Made by a program: the position numbers and the translations under genes. This document shows positions 16,827 through 25,520 of a DNA stretch of 64,000 nucleotides, piece by piece. The stretch is from Mycobacterium sp. PSTR-4-N (GTDB lineage: Bacteria > Actinomycetota > Actinomycetes > Mycobacteriales > Mycobacteriaceae), in the NCBI RefSeq assembly GCF_022348085.1, contig NZ_JAKRFN010000012.1:1-64000 (forward strand), in the 5' to 3' direction. The notes beneath the pieces are model-generated. The model was not told the DNA's origin, did no database searches, and worked only from the letters and a program-made list of their open reading frames with translations. Numbering within the stretch: position 1 is the stretch's first letter; the number at the start of each line of letters is the position of its first letter.

Positions 16827-17753
16827 GTGGCAGTGCGAGGGGAGCGAATCCTGGCTGCAGCGCTGGCAGCAGCGGGAAGTCGGCGATTCCGGAACCGGAT
16901 CGCCGGGCAAGCCGCCCGCTACTGGTCGGCGCCCACAGGATCGGCCTGGGAAGCGAACTCGCACTGGCGCAACGGAATCGGCGATCAAGCCTGGCTGGAG
17001 GTTGGTGACGACCATTGGAAGATCTATGAGACCTTCGCCCGAGCCCTTAATTCGCCCAGCCCGAACACGGTGATGGAGTGGGGCGCCGGCGGCGGGGCCA
17101 ACGCCGTGGCTTTCGCCCCCCATGCGCAGCGCTTCATCGCCGCCGACATCTCCGAAGAAAACCTCGACGAATGCGTCCGACAAGTCCGCGCAACTTGCAC
17201 GACACCCGTCGAGACACGGCGCATCGACCTCACCTGCCCCGAACAAGCCACCGTCGGATTGGCGGGCAGCAGCGACGTCTTCCTGTGTCTATACGTGATC
17301 GAATTAACGACCGACACCGACGCGGTACGGGCCATCCTTGAAATCGCCCGCACCGTGTTGGCTCCCGAAGGCATGGCGTTGGTCCAGATCAAGTACCACA
17401 CCAGCGATCGTCGGACCCGCGGCTTCGCCGGGACGGCCTACGACCGAAACCTCGCATCGACCACCACCTTCACCATTGAAGAGTTTTGGAACCTGGCGGC
17501 AGAGTGCGGACTCACCCCAAGGCTAATCACTTTGGTGCCGGAAAACCGTCTCGACAGCCGCTACGCCTACTACGCCCTCACAAATCCAGCCGCCGTGCAA
17601 CCCGCGCCGCCTGACGAGCACCTGCTCGACGTCAAGTACACAGAGTTCGCCGCCACATTCAACGCTGACGTCGCCGACGCAGAGAGGCGCGCGGCGCGCG
17701 GCAACTACATAAGCCGCCGTGAGGGCGAACAACCGTCGACGACTGACGGTTAA
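16827..17753 (+). CDS. class I SAM-dependent methyltransferase
   Basis: 308 residues. The SAM-binding glycine loop is EWGAGGGANA near residue 88, followed by an acidic strand end in FIAADIS and the later DVFLCLYVIELT strand, the order of a Rossmann-type methyltransferase. The N terminus (QAARYWSAPTGSAWEANSHW) may shape the substrate pocket. Start GTG 16827 is chosen for the GGAGG 6-10 bases upstream. The substrate is unknown; similar enzymes modify lipids, small metabolites or metalloids, and the location beside a metal island makes a metal-related role possible but unproven. Confidence 0.7.
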   Translation: MAVRGERILAAALAAAGSRRFRNRIAGQAARYWSAPTGSAWEANSHWRNGIGDQAWLEVGDDHWKIYETFARALNSPSPNTVMEWGAGGGANAVAFAPHAQRFIAADISEENLDECVRQVRATCTTPVETRRIDLTCPEQATVGLAGSSDVFLCLYVIELTTDTDAVRAILEIARTVLAPEGMALVQIKYHTSDRRTRGFAGTAYDRNLASTTTFTIEEFWNLAAECGLTPRLITLVPENRLDSRYAYYALTNPAAVQPAPPDEHLLDVKYTEFAATFNADVADAERRAARGNYISRREGEQPSTTDG

Positions 17754-17914
17754 ACGGCTTGCCGCTGATTGGTGTAGTAACCGACTCTCCCTGCGTGGAC
17801 GGCGCGGTGGCATCGTGGGCAGTTCGGATCATTCCGAGCAGCCAGCCCCTAGTTGCTCGCGAATTTGGCTGTGGTGGTGGACGATAGCGCGCGGCTCGTC
17901 CTACGTTTGCGTCT

Positions 17915-18787
17915 ATGAGCGGAAGTGAGAAGTTACGGGCGCGCAAGCGTGCGGTGGAAGCGCAGCGCAGGGCGAACGAGAAACGCGCGAGCCTTGAACG
18001 TGCCAATGTAGACGATGCCGCCTCGGTTCGTGTGCTGCTCCAGCGGCTGGGCGCCGTTGACGCTTGGGAGAGTGCGCGCCTCGATCAAGTGAATGAAAAC
18101 GTGCGCACGGACGCAGCCCGCAAGCGTGTGAGTCATTTCGTCAACCTGCAAACGGTTACTGGGCGGATGAGGGACCGCGGTCAGACGATCGCGTCGATCG
18201 CTACTCTCGCTGAGGTCGAGGTTCGCGACCTCCAAAATGTCCTTCGCAGAGCGCGTGCTGACGAGGGCGGCGCGCAGCGTGCAACGGAGTCTCGAAACGC
18301 CGCGGCCCTCCGCGCAAACGGCGCAAGTCTGGGGAGCCATAGCGCAGTTGGCGTTGACCATCATCAACCGATCGCAGCGGACAACTACCCGACATCAGAT
18401 CCGAACCGGTGCGTCCGTTGCGACGCGGTCATGCTAGATCCCGAAGTCACTTCCCGGCGGGGGCGTCCGCGTCGCTATTGCTCTGACACGTGCCGCAGAG
18501 ACGCCTCGGCCGCGCGTACAGCAGCACAGCGGCACGGAGAACCGATTCGCATCGTCGAGGTTCCTCGTGCTGCCGTCCGAAGTGCATCGGGTACACAGCA
18601 ACACGGTGCCACCGCTCCGGTAATTCGTTCCGCATGCGACGCGGTAGAATTCGCGCTCCGAAACGCGGATGCCATGAAGATATTATTGTCGAGTGTGGCT
18701 GAGCGGGCACGGCGTAAAGAGTTGGACCGCAGCACATTTGAGGCCGCCCGAGAACTCGCCAAAGTGGTCTATCCAAATAGGAATTAA
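17915..18787 (+). CDS. putative DNA-binding protein with HTH and CxxC zinc-finger segments
   Basis: 290 residues, not recognised as a named family. Residues 1-35 are a highly charged helix. A segment TIASIATLAEVEVRDLQNVL (about 90-110) has helix-turn-helix character. Residues about 165-200 hold CVRC, then an RGRPRRYCSDTCRRDASA stretch typical of small zinc-binding domains in actinomycete mobile-element proteins. The C terminus is helical. It precedes the ESX-type cargo operon by roughly 290 bases on the same strand and could regulate it or the element. Function is inferred only. Confidence 0.5.
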   Translation: MSGSEKLRARKRAVEAQRRANEKRASLERANVDDAASVRVLLQRLGAVDAWESARLDQVNENVRTDAARKRVSHFVNLQTVTGRMRDRGQTIASIATLAEVEVRDLQNVLRRARADEGGAQRATESRNAAALRANGASLGSHSAVGVDHHQPIAADNYPTSDPNRCVRCDAVMLDPEVTSRRGRPRRYCSDTCRRDASAARTAAQRHGEPIRIVEVPRAAVRSASGTQQHGATAPVIRSACDAVEFALRNADAMKILLSSVAERARRKELDRSTFEAARELAKVVYPNRN

Positions 18788-19074
18788 CGCGTACCCTGGC
18801 TCGGCGCTACCCCGTCAGATGCGACGCATGTCGTGTTCCGCCTTCACTTGATGGGGCATTGCTGGCCATGCAAACAGGCGGCGGCATCAATTCCAGCGTG
18901 ACTGATCCTGACATATGAGAGTTCGGCTGGAATCAAACGTTCTGGACATGACGCGGCTGCCAGTGTCCTGTTTGCTTGAAATTGCAGATCAGCCCACTGA
19001 ACTGGGAGTATCCGCTAAACGAATGTGTGCTCAGCTGTGGCGAAGTGTCTGTGCGAAGCGGTACTTTATGGGTC

Positions 19075-19371
19075 ATGGAGCGTCTAGATCTGCAGCCGGC
19101 CACCGCGTGGGGCGGAATTGCGGCAGCTGGCGTGGCCGGTTCAGACGCCGCGTCTGTTGAACCGGCCGGTCCAATCGCTAGCGGCAGTCTGTCCATCATC
19201 GACGCCGCAGCCGGCCTCGCAGACTTCACTTCTGTCGCTGCCCAGCAGGGTCACGCGGCGGGGCTCCTTCTGCGGGTTGAAGCATTAAGCACTGCAGCGG
19301 CCGCAGCAGTGAATTCCCTTGTTGTCGTTGATGAACTGAACGCGACACAGCTTCGTTCCGTGGTGGAGTGA
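19075..19371 (+). CDS. small protein of ESX-associated type
   Basis: About 98 residues, rich in alanine, serine and valine, mostly helical, with an Asp/Leu/Gln start and no transmembrane segment. Size and composition resemble the short partners (EspC-like or WXG100-like) that travel through type VII secretion systems, although no WxG motif is present. The start is uncertain: ATG 19075 is preferred, an upstream GTG at 19051 is possible. It overlaps the next gene, which makes it the first gene of a tightly packed four-gene operon. Confidence 0.5.
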   Translation: MERLDLQPATAWGGIAAAGVAGSDAASVEPAGPIASGSLSIIDAAAGLADFTSVAAQQGHAAGLLLRVEALSTAAAAAVNSLVVVDELNATQLRSVVE

Positions 19372-19892
19372 CTGTGAGCAAGCTGGCGTTCTACCTCGCG
19401 GTCGTTAGCACCGTCGTTGCCATCATGTCACTCGCTGTGAGTCTCAAGATCTTCCCAAGTGGGCAGTCTGAACACGCGATAAGGCCGTCGACCTCGTCCA
19501 CGTCTGCTGCGGAGCCCTCAGAAAAGCGCGACGCAGCAATTGAGGCGTGTGTTGGCCTGAGGAACTTCAAGAGCGGTGTTGGGATTGCGCGTGGCGCCTT
19601 CATCGATCGCGTCGACCGGGCCAATGACTGGGAGTCATCACAAAGCCTGGGGGTGCAGGGCTACTACTTCAGCGCGGTGGGTGCGGAGTTGAACTATATG
19701 GCCACCCGGCTAGGTCCAGGCGTACCACGAGAAATTGTTGATGCGCTCGCTGATGTCCGGCGGTCGATCGTGGCTGTGGTCGACGCAGATTTGCGCCGTG
19801 AACCCGCATCCGTTTCCAACGACATGGTTGATCAGTACTCGAGTGCCCTGCGGGCCGCTGAAAGTGCCTGCGAAGAAACGGGGGCCGGCTAA
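19368..19892 (+). CDS. membrane-anchored protein of the ESX-type cassette
   Basis: 174 residues. One transmembrane helix at about residues 6-28 (FYLAVVSTVVAIMSLAVSL), then a Ser/Thr/Glu-rich spacer and a helical domain of about 110 residues with two cysteines that could form a disulfide (EACVGL and ESACEE), so the domain is probably outside the membrane. I do not recognise a family. Start GTG 19368 overlaps the previous stop by four bases, and its own stop overlaps the next start (TAATG), so all three are translationally coupled. Confidence 0.55.
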   Translation: MTVSKLAFYLAVVSTVVAIMSLAVSLKIFPSGQSEHAIRPSTSSTSAAEPSEKRDAAIEACVGLRNFKSGVGIARGAFIDRVDRANDWESSQSLGVQGYYFSAVGAELNYMATRLGPGVPREIVDALADVRRSIVAVVDADLRREPASVSNDMVDQYSSALRAAESACEETGAG

Positions 19893-22240
19893 TGGCCGCT
19901 CCACCACCCGCTCGTAGCTATTCACGCTTCATCGTGGCGCCCGATGTATGGCCGGTCACCCGCGAGCAATCTGAAGGACGGGCTGCTGCTCAACGTCGTC
20001 TGGCGATGGCGACTGCGGCTGCAGTAGATGCTCACCGGGTCGCCTTGCACGGCTTGCAGGTTGTCGGTGTGGCGCAGTCAAATGGTTTCGAAGCAATGCA
20101 CGCTGCCTACAGGCGTATTCAGGTTCGGGCCGACGATAAGGCCGACGCGGATAAGGCTGCCGCTGATCTGATGCAGAGTGTTGCGGCGATCCAGATGAGT
20201 GCTGAGCTGATGATTGACACGATTGATGCTGAGGCACATCAACAACTGGTACACGTGCCGAGCAGAAGTCCCACCGCTATCAACATCATCACCAGTGCTG
20301 CTGCGCGGGCGCGAGGAATCGCAGTAGGGGCAGCCGATGAGATCCGCGCTCTAACTGTGCAATTCGTCCAGGGATTTACGCCTCTGCCGGAGGGACCCCC
20401 GAATGGCGATCCGTTTAGTACCGGCGATGACGATCGGTCGACCGATAAGCGATCCGACGAATCGCCTGAGCGTCCACCCGAGGTGGCAGTGGAGACCGGT
20501 GATACGCAGCCTCGTCTTTCGGTGCCAGACCCGTCTGATGCCGAATCCAGGTCTGGTAACACTGCGCCGCGGGTCAGCACCGGGCCTACCCCTGGTTCTT
20601 CATCGCTGTCACCGCACCCCCCGGCGCAGAGCGCCAGTCCTGCGTCCGTAGCCGCGGTTGGTGACATCGGAAGCAGTGGGGTAGGCCTCGCCGGACCAGG
20701 ACGTTCCTCATCCATCGGCTCGTTGGCCGCGTTCGGAAGTTCAGCATCTCCGCTATCGGGATCGGGCACTGGAGGAATGTCGCAGTCGGGTTTGGTACGG
20801 CCGGCAGTATCTGCATCGCCGTCTCCTGCTGTCGCGCTGCAAGGGGTCATGCCTGCAAGTGGTCCTGCGCCGCTGTCATCGGTCACCGGCGCTCAGACGA
20901 CTAGCTTCCCTGCTGTCGTAGCCACTGCGACGCCGGCGCAGCCGGCGGCATCTCCGAGTGGAATCTGGCATCCGTTAATAGGAGCGACCACGGGTGCCGT
21001 GCCAGCGTCTATTGCCGGGCCGCAGGTAGTGTCGAGTACTAATCCCTATCCAGCGGTTTCAGCACCCTTGCTGCCCCCGGGGCCGCTGGGTCCGCCGCCT
21101 TCAGTTCCGGCCGCAATTCCACCGGCCGCCGGTGCTGTCCCATTGATTGGCGGCGCTCACACCTCAATGGCGCCTGCCGGCGCATCGGTCGCGACGGCAG
21201 CGTTGACAACTCCCGCCGCGACGCTGCCGTCCCGGGTAGCGGCCGCGGCGGCCCGGGACTTGGAACGGCGGCGCAACGAGTCGAGTGATCTACAGACGGT
21301 TAAATGGTTGGCGTGGGAACTGTTGTACGCCACCGAATCCTGCCGAACCTTCGCACTGTGGGCCGTCGGCCTGATGTATTCAGCGGCTGGCGATCGGCAT
21401 GTTGTGGCGCTGACACATCACGGTGCGGGTTACGTCCCCGCGGGGATTGTGGTCCCTAAGGGCGTGCGGATGCTCTGGTCTGACCAAGCTATTGGAGAGG
21501 GCTTTCGTAGCCGATGGATCGGAAATCTCGATCCGGCTGCGACACTGATCGCCTTCGCAGAAGTCAAGGCCGCGGAGCCGGCTGGCTGGCGCTTAGCCGC
21601 TGCAGCGACCACCTGGTCGGACGTAACAGCGCTCATGACTGCCGCGCAACGCTGGGGCACTGAATGGGCCACCTGCTCCGGTATGTCCATGCCCGCCTCA
21701 ATCGGAAAACGTGACGCTATCGCCAACGCGAATACTCCGCACCGATTGGAGCGGGAGTACCCCGACCTTTTCGAGCGTGTAGCGCAACTTCGTGCCAGAG
21801 GGCTTACCCAGCGAGCCGCCAAACTGGTCACGGAAGCAATCGTTTCCGACGCGCGCCTTGCGATCGTCGCCGACGGTGGCCCCCGAATTCCGCCGAACTT
21901 CGACTCGGTGTGGCCGGCTGCAGCTGACGGCAGAGTAGACGCTTCGGATCGCGCCCGTTTCGCCGAAGCGGTTCAGCAGCAATGGTTCAGCATCGGAATG
22001 GTGCAGCCGGGTTGGGAAGATGAACGCACTGACACCGTCTGTGCAGAGTACAGGGGGCAATGGCTTATTTGCCGGGCGCTTGAGGTGGTCCTGGGGTGGA
22101 TAGCTGACGACAACTGCGGGGCAATGCAGGCGGACCTGCCGCTGGAAGACATGATCTACGCCGCAGCACATGCCTACCTCGACAGTCGGGGAACCGGCTG
22201 GATCACTGCAATTTTCGACGCTGCAGGCGGTTCATCCTGA
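19892..22240 (+). CDS. large ESX-associated protein, Rv3899c-like architecture
   Basis: 782 residues in three parts. Residues 1-165 are helical and alanine-rich, like the bundles of ESX cargo proteins. Residues 170-460 are a low-complexity Ser/Pro/Ala/Gly linker. Residues 465-782 form a compact domain with many tryptophans (VKWLAWELLYATE, GAGYVPAGIVVP, RSRWIGNLDP, GWEDERTD) that resembles, from memory, the DUF5631/DUF5632 proteins such as M. tuberculosis Rv3899c encoded near the CpnT toxin locus. No catalytic motif stands out. I infer an export-linked protein; toxin, adaptor or surface roles are all open. Confidence 0.55.
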   Translation: MAAPPPARSYSRFIVAPDVWPVTREQSEGRAAAQRRLAMATAAAVDAHRVALHGLQVVGVAQSNGFEAMHAAYRRIQVRADDKADADKAAADLMQSVAAIQMSAELMIDTIDAEAHQQLVHVPSRSPTAINIITSAAARARGIAVGAADEIRALTVQFVQGFTPLPEGPPNGDPFSTGDDDRSTDKRSDESPERPPEVAVETGDTQPRLSVPDPSDAESRSGNTAPRVSTGPTPGSSSLSPHPPAQSASPASVAAVGDIGSSGVGLAGPGRSSSIGSLAAFGSSASPLSGSGTGGMSQSGLVRPAVSASPSPAVALQGVMPASGPAPLSSVTGAQTTSFPAVVATATPAQPAASPSGIWHPLIGATTGAVPASIAGPQVVSSTNPYPAVSAPLLPPGPLGPPPSVPAAIPPAAGAVPLIGGAHTSMAPAGASVATAALTTPAATLPSRVAAAAARDLERRRNESSDLQTVKWLAWELLYATESCRTFALWAVGLMYSAAGDRHVVALTHHGAGYVPAGIVVPKGVRMLWSDQAIGEGFRSRWIGNLDPAATLIAFAEVKAAEPAGWRLAAAATTWSDVTALMTAAQRWGTEWATCSGMSMPASIGKRDAIANANTPHRLEREYPDLFERVAQLRARGLTQRAAKLVTEAIVSDARLAIVADGGPRIPPNFDSVWPAAADGRVDASDRARFAEAVQQQWFSIGMVQPGWEDERTDTVCAEYRGQWLICRALEVVLGWIADDNCGAMQADLPLEDMIYAAAHAYLDSRGTGWITAIFDAAGGSS

Positions 22241-22242
22241 TA

Positions 22243-23013
22243 ATGGATTCGCTCCCTCAGGAGGTAGATGGTGAAGCTTGGCGCGCCGAGCTCGCGCGGC
22301 AGCATACGTATCTGGCGAACGTCGTCGATCAAGCATGTGCCTGGACGCGCGAGTTCCACGTGCAAACTGGGGTTGAGCTGTGTGGCAACTACACCTCACT
22401 AAAGAGTTATCCCCTGCTGGACTACGCGAACAGGCTGAGACAGCTCAGCTCAGCACTAAAAAGAGTGTGCGCAATTGCTTCGCTACAGCCTCCGCCGCCG
22501 ACCTGGGACCGCACGACCCTGCATGCGCCCCCGGCTATAGCGGTGCCCGGGCGAGACCCAGATTGGCGACGGGCCGATTACTCGGAAGGCGGTCGGTACC
22601 TGCTGATGCTTCAGCCCACTTCGCCACCCGGATACCCGGCTACCGCTCGTGAACAGTGGAGCGCTGCCCTTCGCCTTGCGAGCCCAAGCATCATCGAACG
22701 CGAAATCGGTGTGCCGCAACTAGTTGCCTACGGTTGGATGGCTCGATCGGAGTTCGACAAAGCATATCGAGTGGTGCACAGAGCGTTTCTCGACAGTGCG
22801 GCCGCCACGTTTGGTCGTGCGTGGGCTACCGGATCTTCCGAGGATGGAACTCGTTCAATGACCGTGCTGGTGAGTTGGATGAAGGCACTGACCGACCATG
22901 GGTGCTCCTTGGGTGATTGTGATTCCGTGCTTCGCGACATCGAGGTCGTAGACCCGCAAGCTGTCGCGGATTGCAGAGCAGTCCAGGAAGTTTGGTGCCC
23001 TCCCACGCCCTGA
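22243..23013 (+). CDS. partner protein of the ESX-type cassette
   Basis: 256 residues, start ATG 22243 only two bases after the previous stop. No signal peptide or membrane segment. Helical N-terminal 90 residues, a proline-rich joint (SLQPPPPTW), then a domain with tryptophans and a C-terminal CSLGDCDSV segment. It may be a cytoplasmic chaperone, immunity or partner protein for the large neighbour; M. tuberculosis also keeps small genes next to Rv3899c. I cannot assign a family. Confidence 0.5.
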   Translation: MDSLPQEVDGEAWRAELARQHTYLANVVDQACAWTREFHVQTGVELCGNYTSLKSYPLLDYANRLRQLSSALKRVCAIASLQPPPPTWDRTTLHAPPAIAVPGRDPDWRRADYSEGGRYLLMLQPTSPPGYPATAREQWSAALRLASPSIIEREIGVPQLVAYGWMARSEFDKAYRVVHRAFLDSAAATFGRAWATGSSEDGTRSMTVLVSWMKALTDHGCSLGDCDSVLRDIEVVDPQAVADCRAVQEVWCPPTP

Positions 23014-23138
23014 CCTGCTCCGCCGGCTGATACAAGACCGACGCAAATGCCAGAGTGGCGCCTGCGGCAGTCTTTGGCCTCACGGTGCTTCACTGCTCTC
23101 GGGCATGTAACCGGTGACCTCATACTCTTGGACCAATC

Positions 23139-23279
23139 GTGAAGATCATTGCAATGCAGGACCTCCTAGAGAACTTCGACGAAGTGCTCTTGAGCGTCGA
23201 ACGAGGGGATTCATTCGAAATCCGGGCGGAGGATGGTCACGCCATCGCCCTGCTGCTGCCGATTCAGGATGAGCTCTAG
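23139..23279 (+). CDS. Phd/YefM-like small antitoxin-type protein
   Basis: 46 residues from GTG 23139. The sequence opens MKIIAMQDLLENFDEVLLSV in Phd style (a beta strand, then a helix of the reach-for-target type), followed by ERGDSFEIRAEDGHAIALLLP, the usual strand-turn-strand that ends this fold. The family normally continues with a toxin-binding tail of 30-40 residues, which is missing, and no PIN or RelE-type toxin gene follows. It is either an orphan antitoxin-like regulator or the rest of a toxin-antitoxin pair. Confidence 0.5.
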   Translation: MKIIAMQDLLENFDEVLLSVERGDSFEIRAEDGHAIALLLPIQDEL

Positions 23280-23409
23280 GACCCAGCCACCCCACCGAGG
23301 CGAGCTGCCACATGTCGACGCTTCGCCGGTGTTGACGCATCATCAGACCGGATGAAACGGTATGCGATCAACTATCTGGGCACCTGTTTCCCTGCACCAC
23401 AGCGCACGG

Positions 23410-24987
23410 TCAAGACGCTGCCGCCGTGCGACCCTCGCCAGCCTTCGCGTCGGCATTCAAAACTTTCTGCTGACTCCGGTCGAAGTTCGCGTTCTCGCTG
23501 ATCTGCGTAAGCGAGAGACGCGAGGGTTGCGAGGCTCGCTGAGCCACAACATCTTTGTACGGCGGATAGATTGTCCACAGCAGTACGTTCCTGCGGTTGC
23601 GCGCGCCATCATCTTCGATCACCCATCCGAGGTTGCGTAGAGCGGGTGCGTGCCTACGCAGCAGCCCAGAAACGTCGCGACCGTTCTTCGGCCAGTCCCT
23701 CGGTCGTTGCCAGTCGTCGTTGACCGGTGTGAGCAGCATCAGCAAATCACTGCCGGATTGACCAACAGCAGGTTCTAATGTCCGCGAGCGAAGCTGTTCG
23801 ATAAACGGGTCGACGGACAAACTATCCTCAGACAACTGATTGGCGCGCGACATGTACCGGCGTACGCCATTAGTCGACAAGATCTCGTCCACGGCCGCCA
23901 GCGTGCGACAGAAGTCCGCCATCCTGGGCGAGTCCTCAACTGTGATGGTCTCCAACCGATGGTGAACGGAGGCAGCCAAGTCAAGTAGTCCGCCAAAAAT
24001 ACCTGGTAGAGCTGCTTCCCACCGCTGTCGCATCTCGGCCTCTGACTGTCGCATTCTGGGGTCGATGCGTCGCAGCTCGACGATCGCTAGCCGCTCTGCC
24101 AGATCGGGTCGGATGGCGCCGACGTCGATTCCGTTGATAATCACGCATCGACGAAACTTGATGACAGCCAGATCGGCATCGGTATATAGAGACCGTTTCA
24201 CCATGGCGTCGCCTGTCGCAGCGCGGCATAACGAGTCCGACAGCCACGGCGGGATGGCCGACAGGTTGTCCAGAGCAACGACCCACGATCCAGAAGCGGC
24301 AACCGCCCATGAGTCCGCGTCCCGCGGCGCCTGACGAAAGGGGGCGGGCGAAGGATCGATGAGTTCGACCAAGCTCCGTGTCGATGTCGTTTTAGCGCTA
24401 CCTTGCTCGCCAAACAGGGCTAGTACCGGATGCGGGACGTCGCACTGAACCAAAGCAGCTACTAGGAACGCGAGAAGAACTGGGCGGTCCTCAACGGCGA
24501 CATTGACGAACTCCCAGAGCTTCGTCACATCCCCGCGGGGGCTTGGTGCCGGCATCGCCCCCGTCAGCTTCGTATTTCGGAGGAACCGCACCGGCGCAGT
24601 GGGAGCCATCGACCACCTTCCGTCGCAGACTTTGATTACTTGACCGTTTGGATCTCCAGTGTCGATGTAGATCGTCCCGTGGTGGTCGGCAACGCGTAGG
24701 TTCAACTTGTCGGGTGCCTGCGTGGCCGCCAGACCTTCCAAAATCAGTGTGGCGTCGGTAAGTGCTTGGCCCCCGGCGACCGCACCGGTCTCGGTGAAGT
24801 AGCGAGCGGCGAGATCTGCCCGTAGGCCAGCCCTCCCACCACGCAGGAGTATCGCGAGGTGGGGTCGACTGCGTTCGGCGCCAAATGGTTCGCCGTCCTT
24901 GGAGACTCCGAGAACATAGCGTTCCCGGGCCATATCGACTAAGCGTGCCGCGACTGACTTCTTGTCCCCCTCCCCCCTGCCGCTCAA
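23410..24987 (-). CDS. replication-type ATPase of an integrative element
   Basis: 525 residues. Walker A is GEQGSAKTTST near residue 210 and the Walker B-like strand is SWVVALDNLSA. An N-terminal region of about 190 residues and a long C-terminal helical part flank it. ATP-binding proteins of this size sit beside excisionase and integrase genes in actinomycete integrative elements, where they are thought to act as primase/helicase-like replication proteins. The start appears to be TTG 24987 behind an AGGAAA. It reads in the same direction as the excisionase-like gene 133 bases upstream. Confidence 0.65.
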   Translation of the reverse strand: MSGRGEGDKKSVAARLVDMARERYVLGVSKDGEPFGAERSRPHLAILLRGGRAGLRADLAARYFTETGAVAGGQALTDATLILEGLAATQAPDKLNLRVADHHGTIYIDTGDPNGQVIKVCDGRWSMAPTAPVRFLRNTKLTGAMPAPSPRGDVTKLWEFVNVAVEDRPVLLAFLVAALVQCDVPHPVLALFGEQGSAKTTSTRSLVELIDPSPAPFRQAPRDADSWAVAASGSWVVALDNLSAIPPWLSDSLCRAATGDAMVKRSLYTDADLAVIKFRRCVIINGIDVGAIRPDLAERLAIVELRRIDPRMRQSEAEMRQRWEAALPGIFGGLLDLAASVHHRLETITVEDSPRMADFCRTLAAVDEILSTNGVRRYMSRANQLSEDSLSVDPFIEQLRSRTLEPAVGQSGSDLLMLLTPVNDDWQRPRDWPKNGRDVSGLLRRHAPALRNLGWVIEDDGARNRRNVLLWTIYPPYKDVVAQRASQPSRLSLTQISENANFDRSQQKVLNADAKAGEGRTAAAS

Positions 24988-25080
24988 GGGATTTCCTGCC
25001 CGTGGTGCTGTCGATTATGGGCATGCTGCGCTATTCTCATGAGGAACTTCCGTGTGGCGTGATCGGGTGGTTCGAACGAA

Positions 25081-25108
25081 GGCCTCGGCTAGTCCCCGAG
25101 GTCTTTTT
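25081..25108 (+). terminator. strong intrinsic terminator on the plus strand
   Basis: GGCCTCGG (25081-25088) and CCGAGGTC (25096-25103) form an 8-bp stem with a 7-base loop, followed by five T. It lies in the gap between two minus-strand genes and points the opposite way, so no annotated gene uses it. It could end a small plus-strand RNA antisense to the leader of the replication ATPase gene, or it could act as a two-way block. Confidence 0.6.
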
Positions 25109-25120
25109 CGTGCGCAGGCA

Positions 25121-25318
25121 CTAAGCGGCGTCGCCGCCTCCGCGGCGGGTTGCGCTCTCTCGCTCCGATATCCAGCGCAATACCTCGGCCCTCCGATAAA
25201 CGACTCGGCGTCCCAAGGTGAAACTCGCCGGCCCAATATTCGAATGCCGCCAGTACCTCAGCGTCCCCATCGGAACTCCAGTGATGTCCGAAACTTCCTT
25301 CGCTCCTAGCAAATCCAT
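25121..25318 (-). CDS. excisionase-like MerR/HTH_17 protein
   Basis: 65 residues with the winged-helix pattern of recombination directionality factors: LLGAKEVSDITGVPMGTLRYW, then RRVVYRRAEVLRWI. Such proteins bend attachment-site DNA and steer the integrase toward excision, and may regulate the replication gene downstream. Start ATG 25318 has AGGAG 7 bases before it. It is divergent from the integrase gene, a common Xis/Int layout in actinomycete elements. Confidence 0.8.
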   Translation of the reverse strand: MDLLGAKEVSDITGVPMGTLRYWRHSNIGPASFTLGRRVVYRRAEVLRWISERESATRRGGGDAA

Positions 25319-25501
25319 CAAATTACTCCTCAGCTATGGTCGGTTCGCCTGAGCCAACAGTGACTGGTGACTTGACGGTCTGTCCACGACCACAGCCACA
25401 TTCACTTGAAGAAAAGCCTTTCAATGACTCGGGGGTCGTGACGTCTTCGGCGGGCTCATAGTCCGGCCTCCGGACAACGAAGCGGATGAGGGGAGCGGAA
25501 T

Positions 25502-25510
25502 ACTGCGGTA
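25502..25510. promoter_or_regulatory. possible integrase arm-type site before int
   Basis: ACTGCGGTA lies 11 bases before the integrase start and recurs twice near the tRNA at 26678-26699, with a weaker copy (TCTGCGGTAT) around 25608. The distribution suits arm-type integrase-binding sites with autoregulation, but no binding data are available. Confidence 0.35.
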
Positions 25511-25520
25511 CTTTCAGCGT

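Noticed and set aside
25040-25110. Possible tRNA because of a GGTTCGAAC sequence
   Set aside because: The T-loop-like motif has no pairing T-stem, acceptor stem or anticodon arm; the region is better read as terminator.
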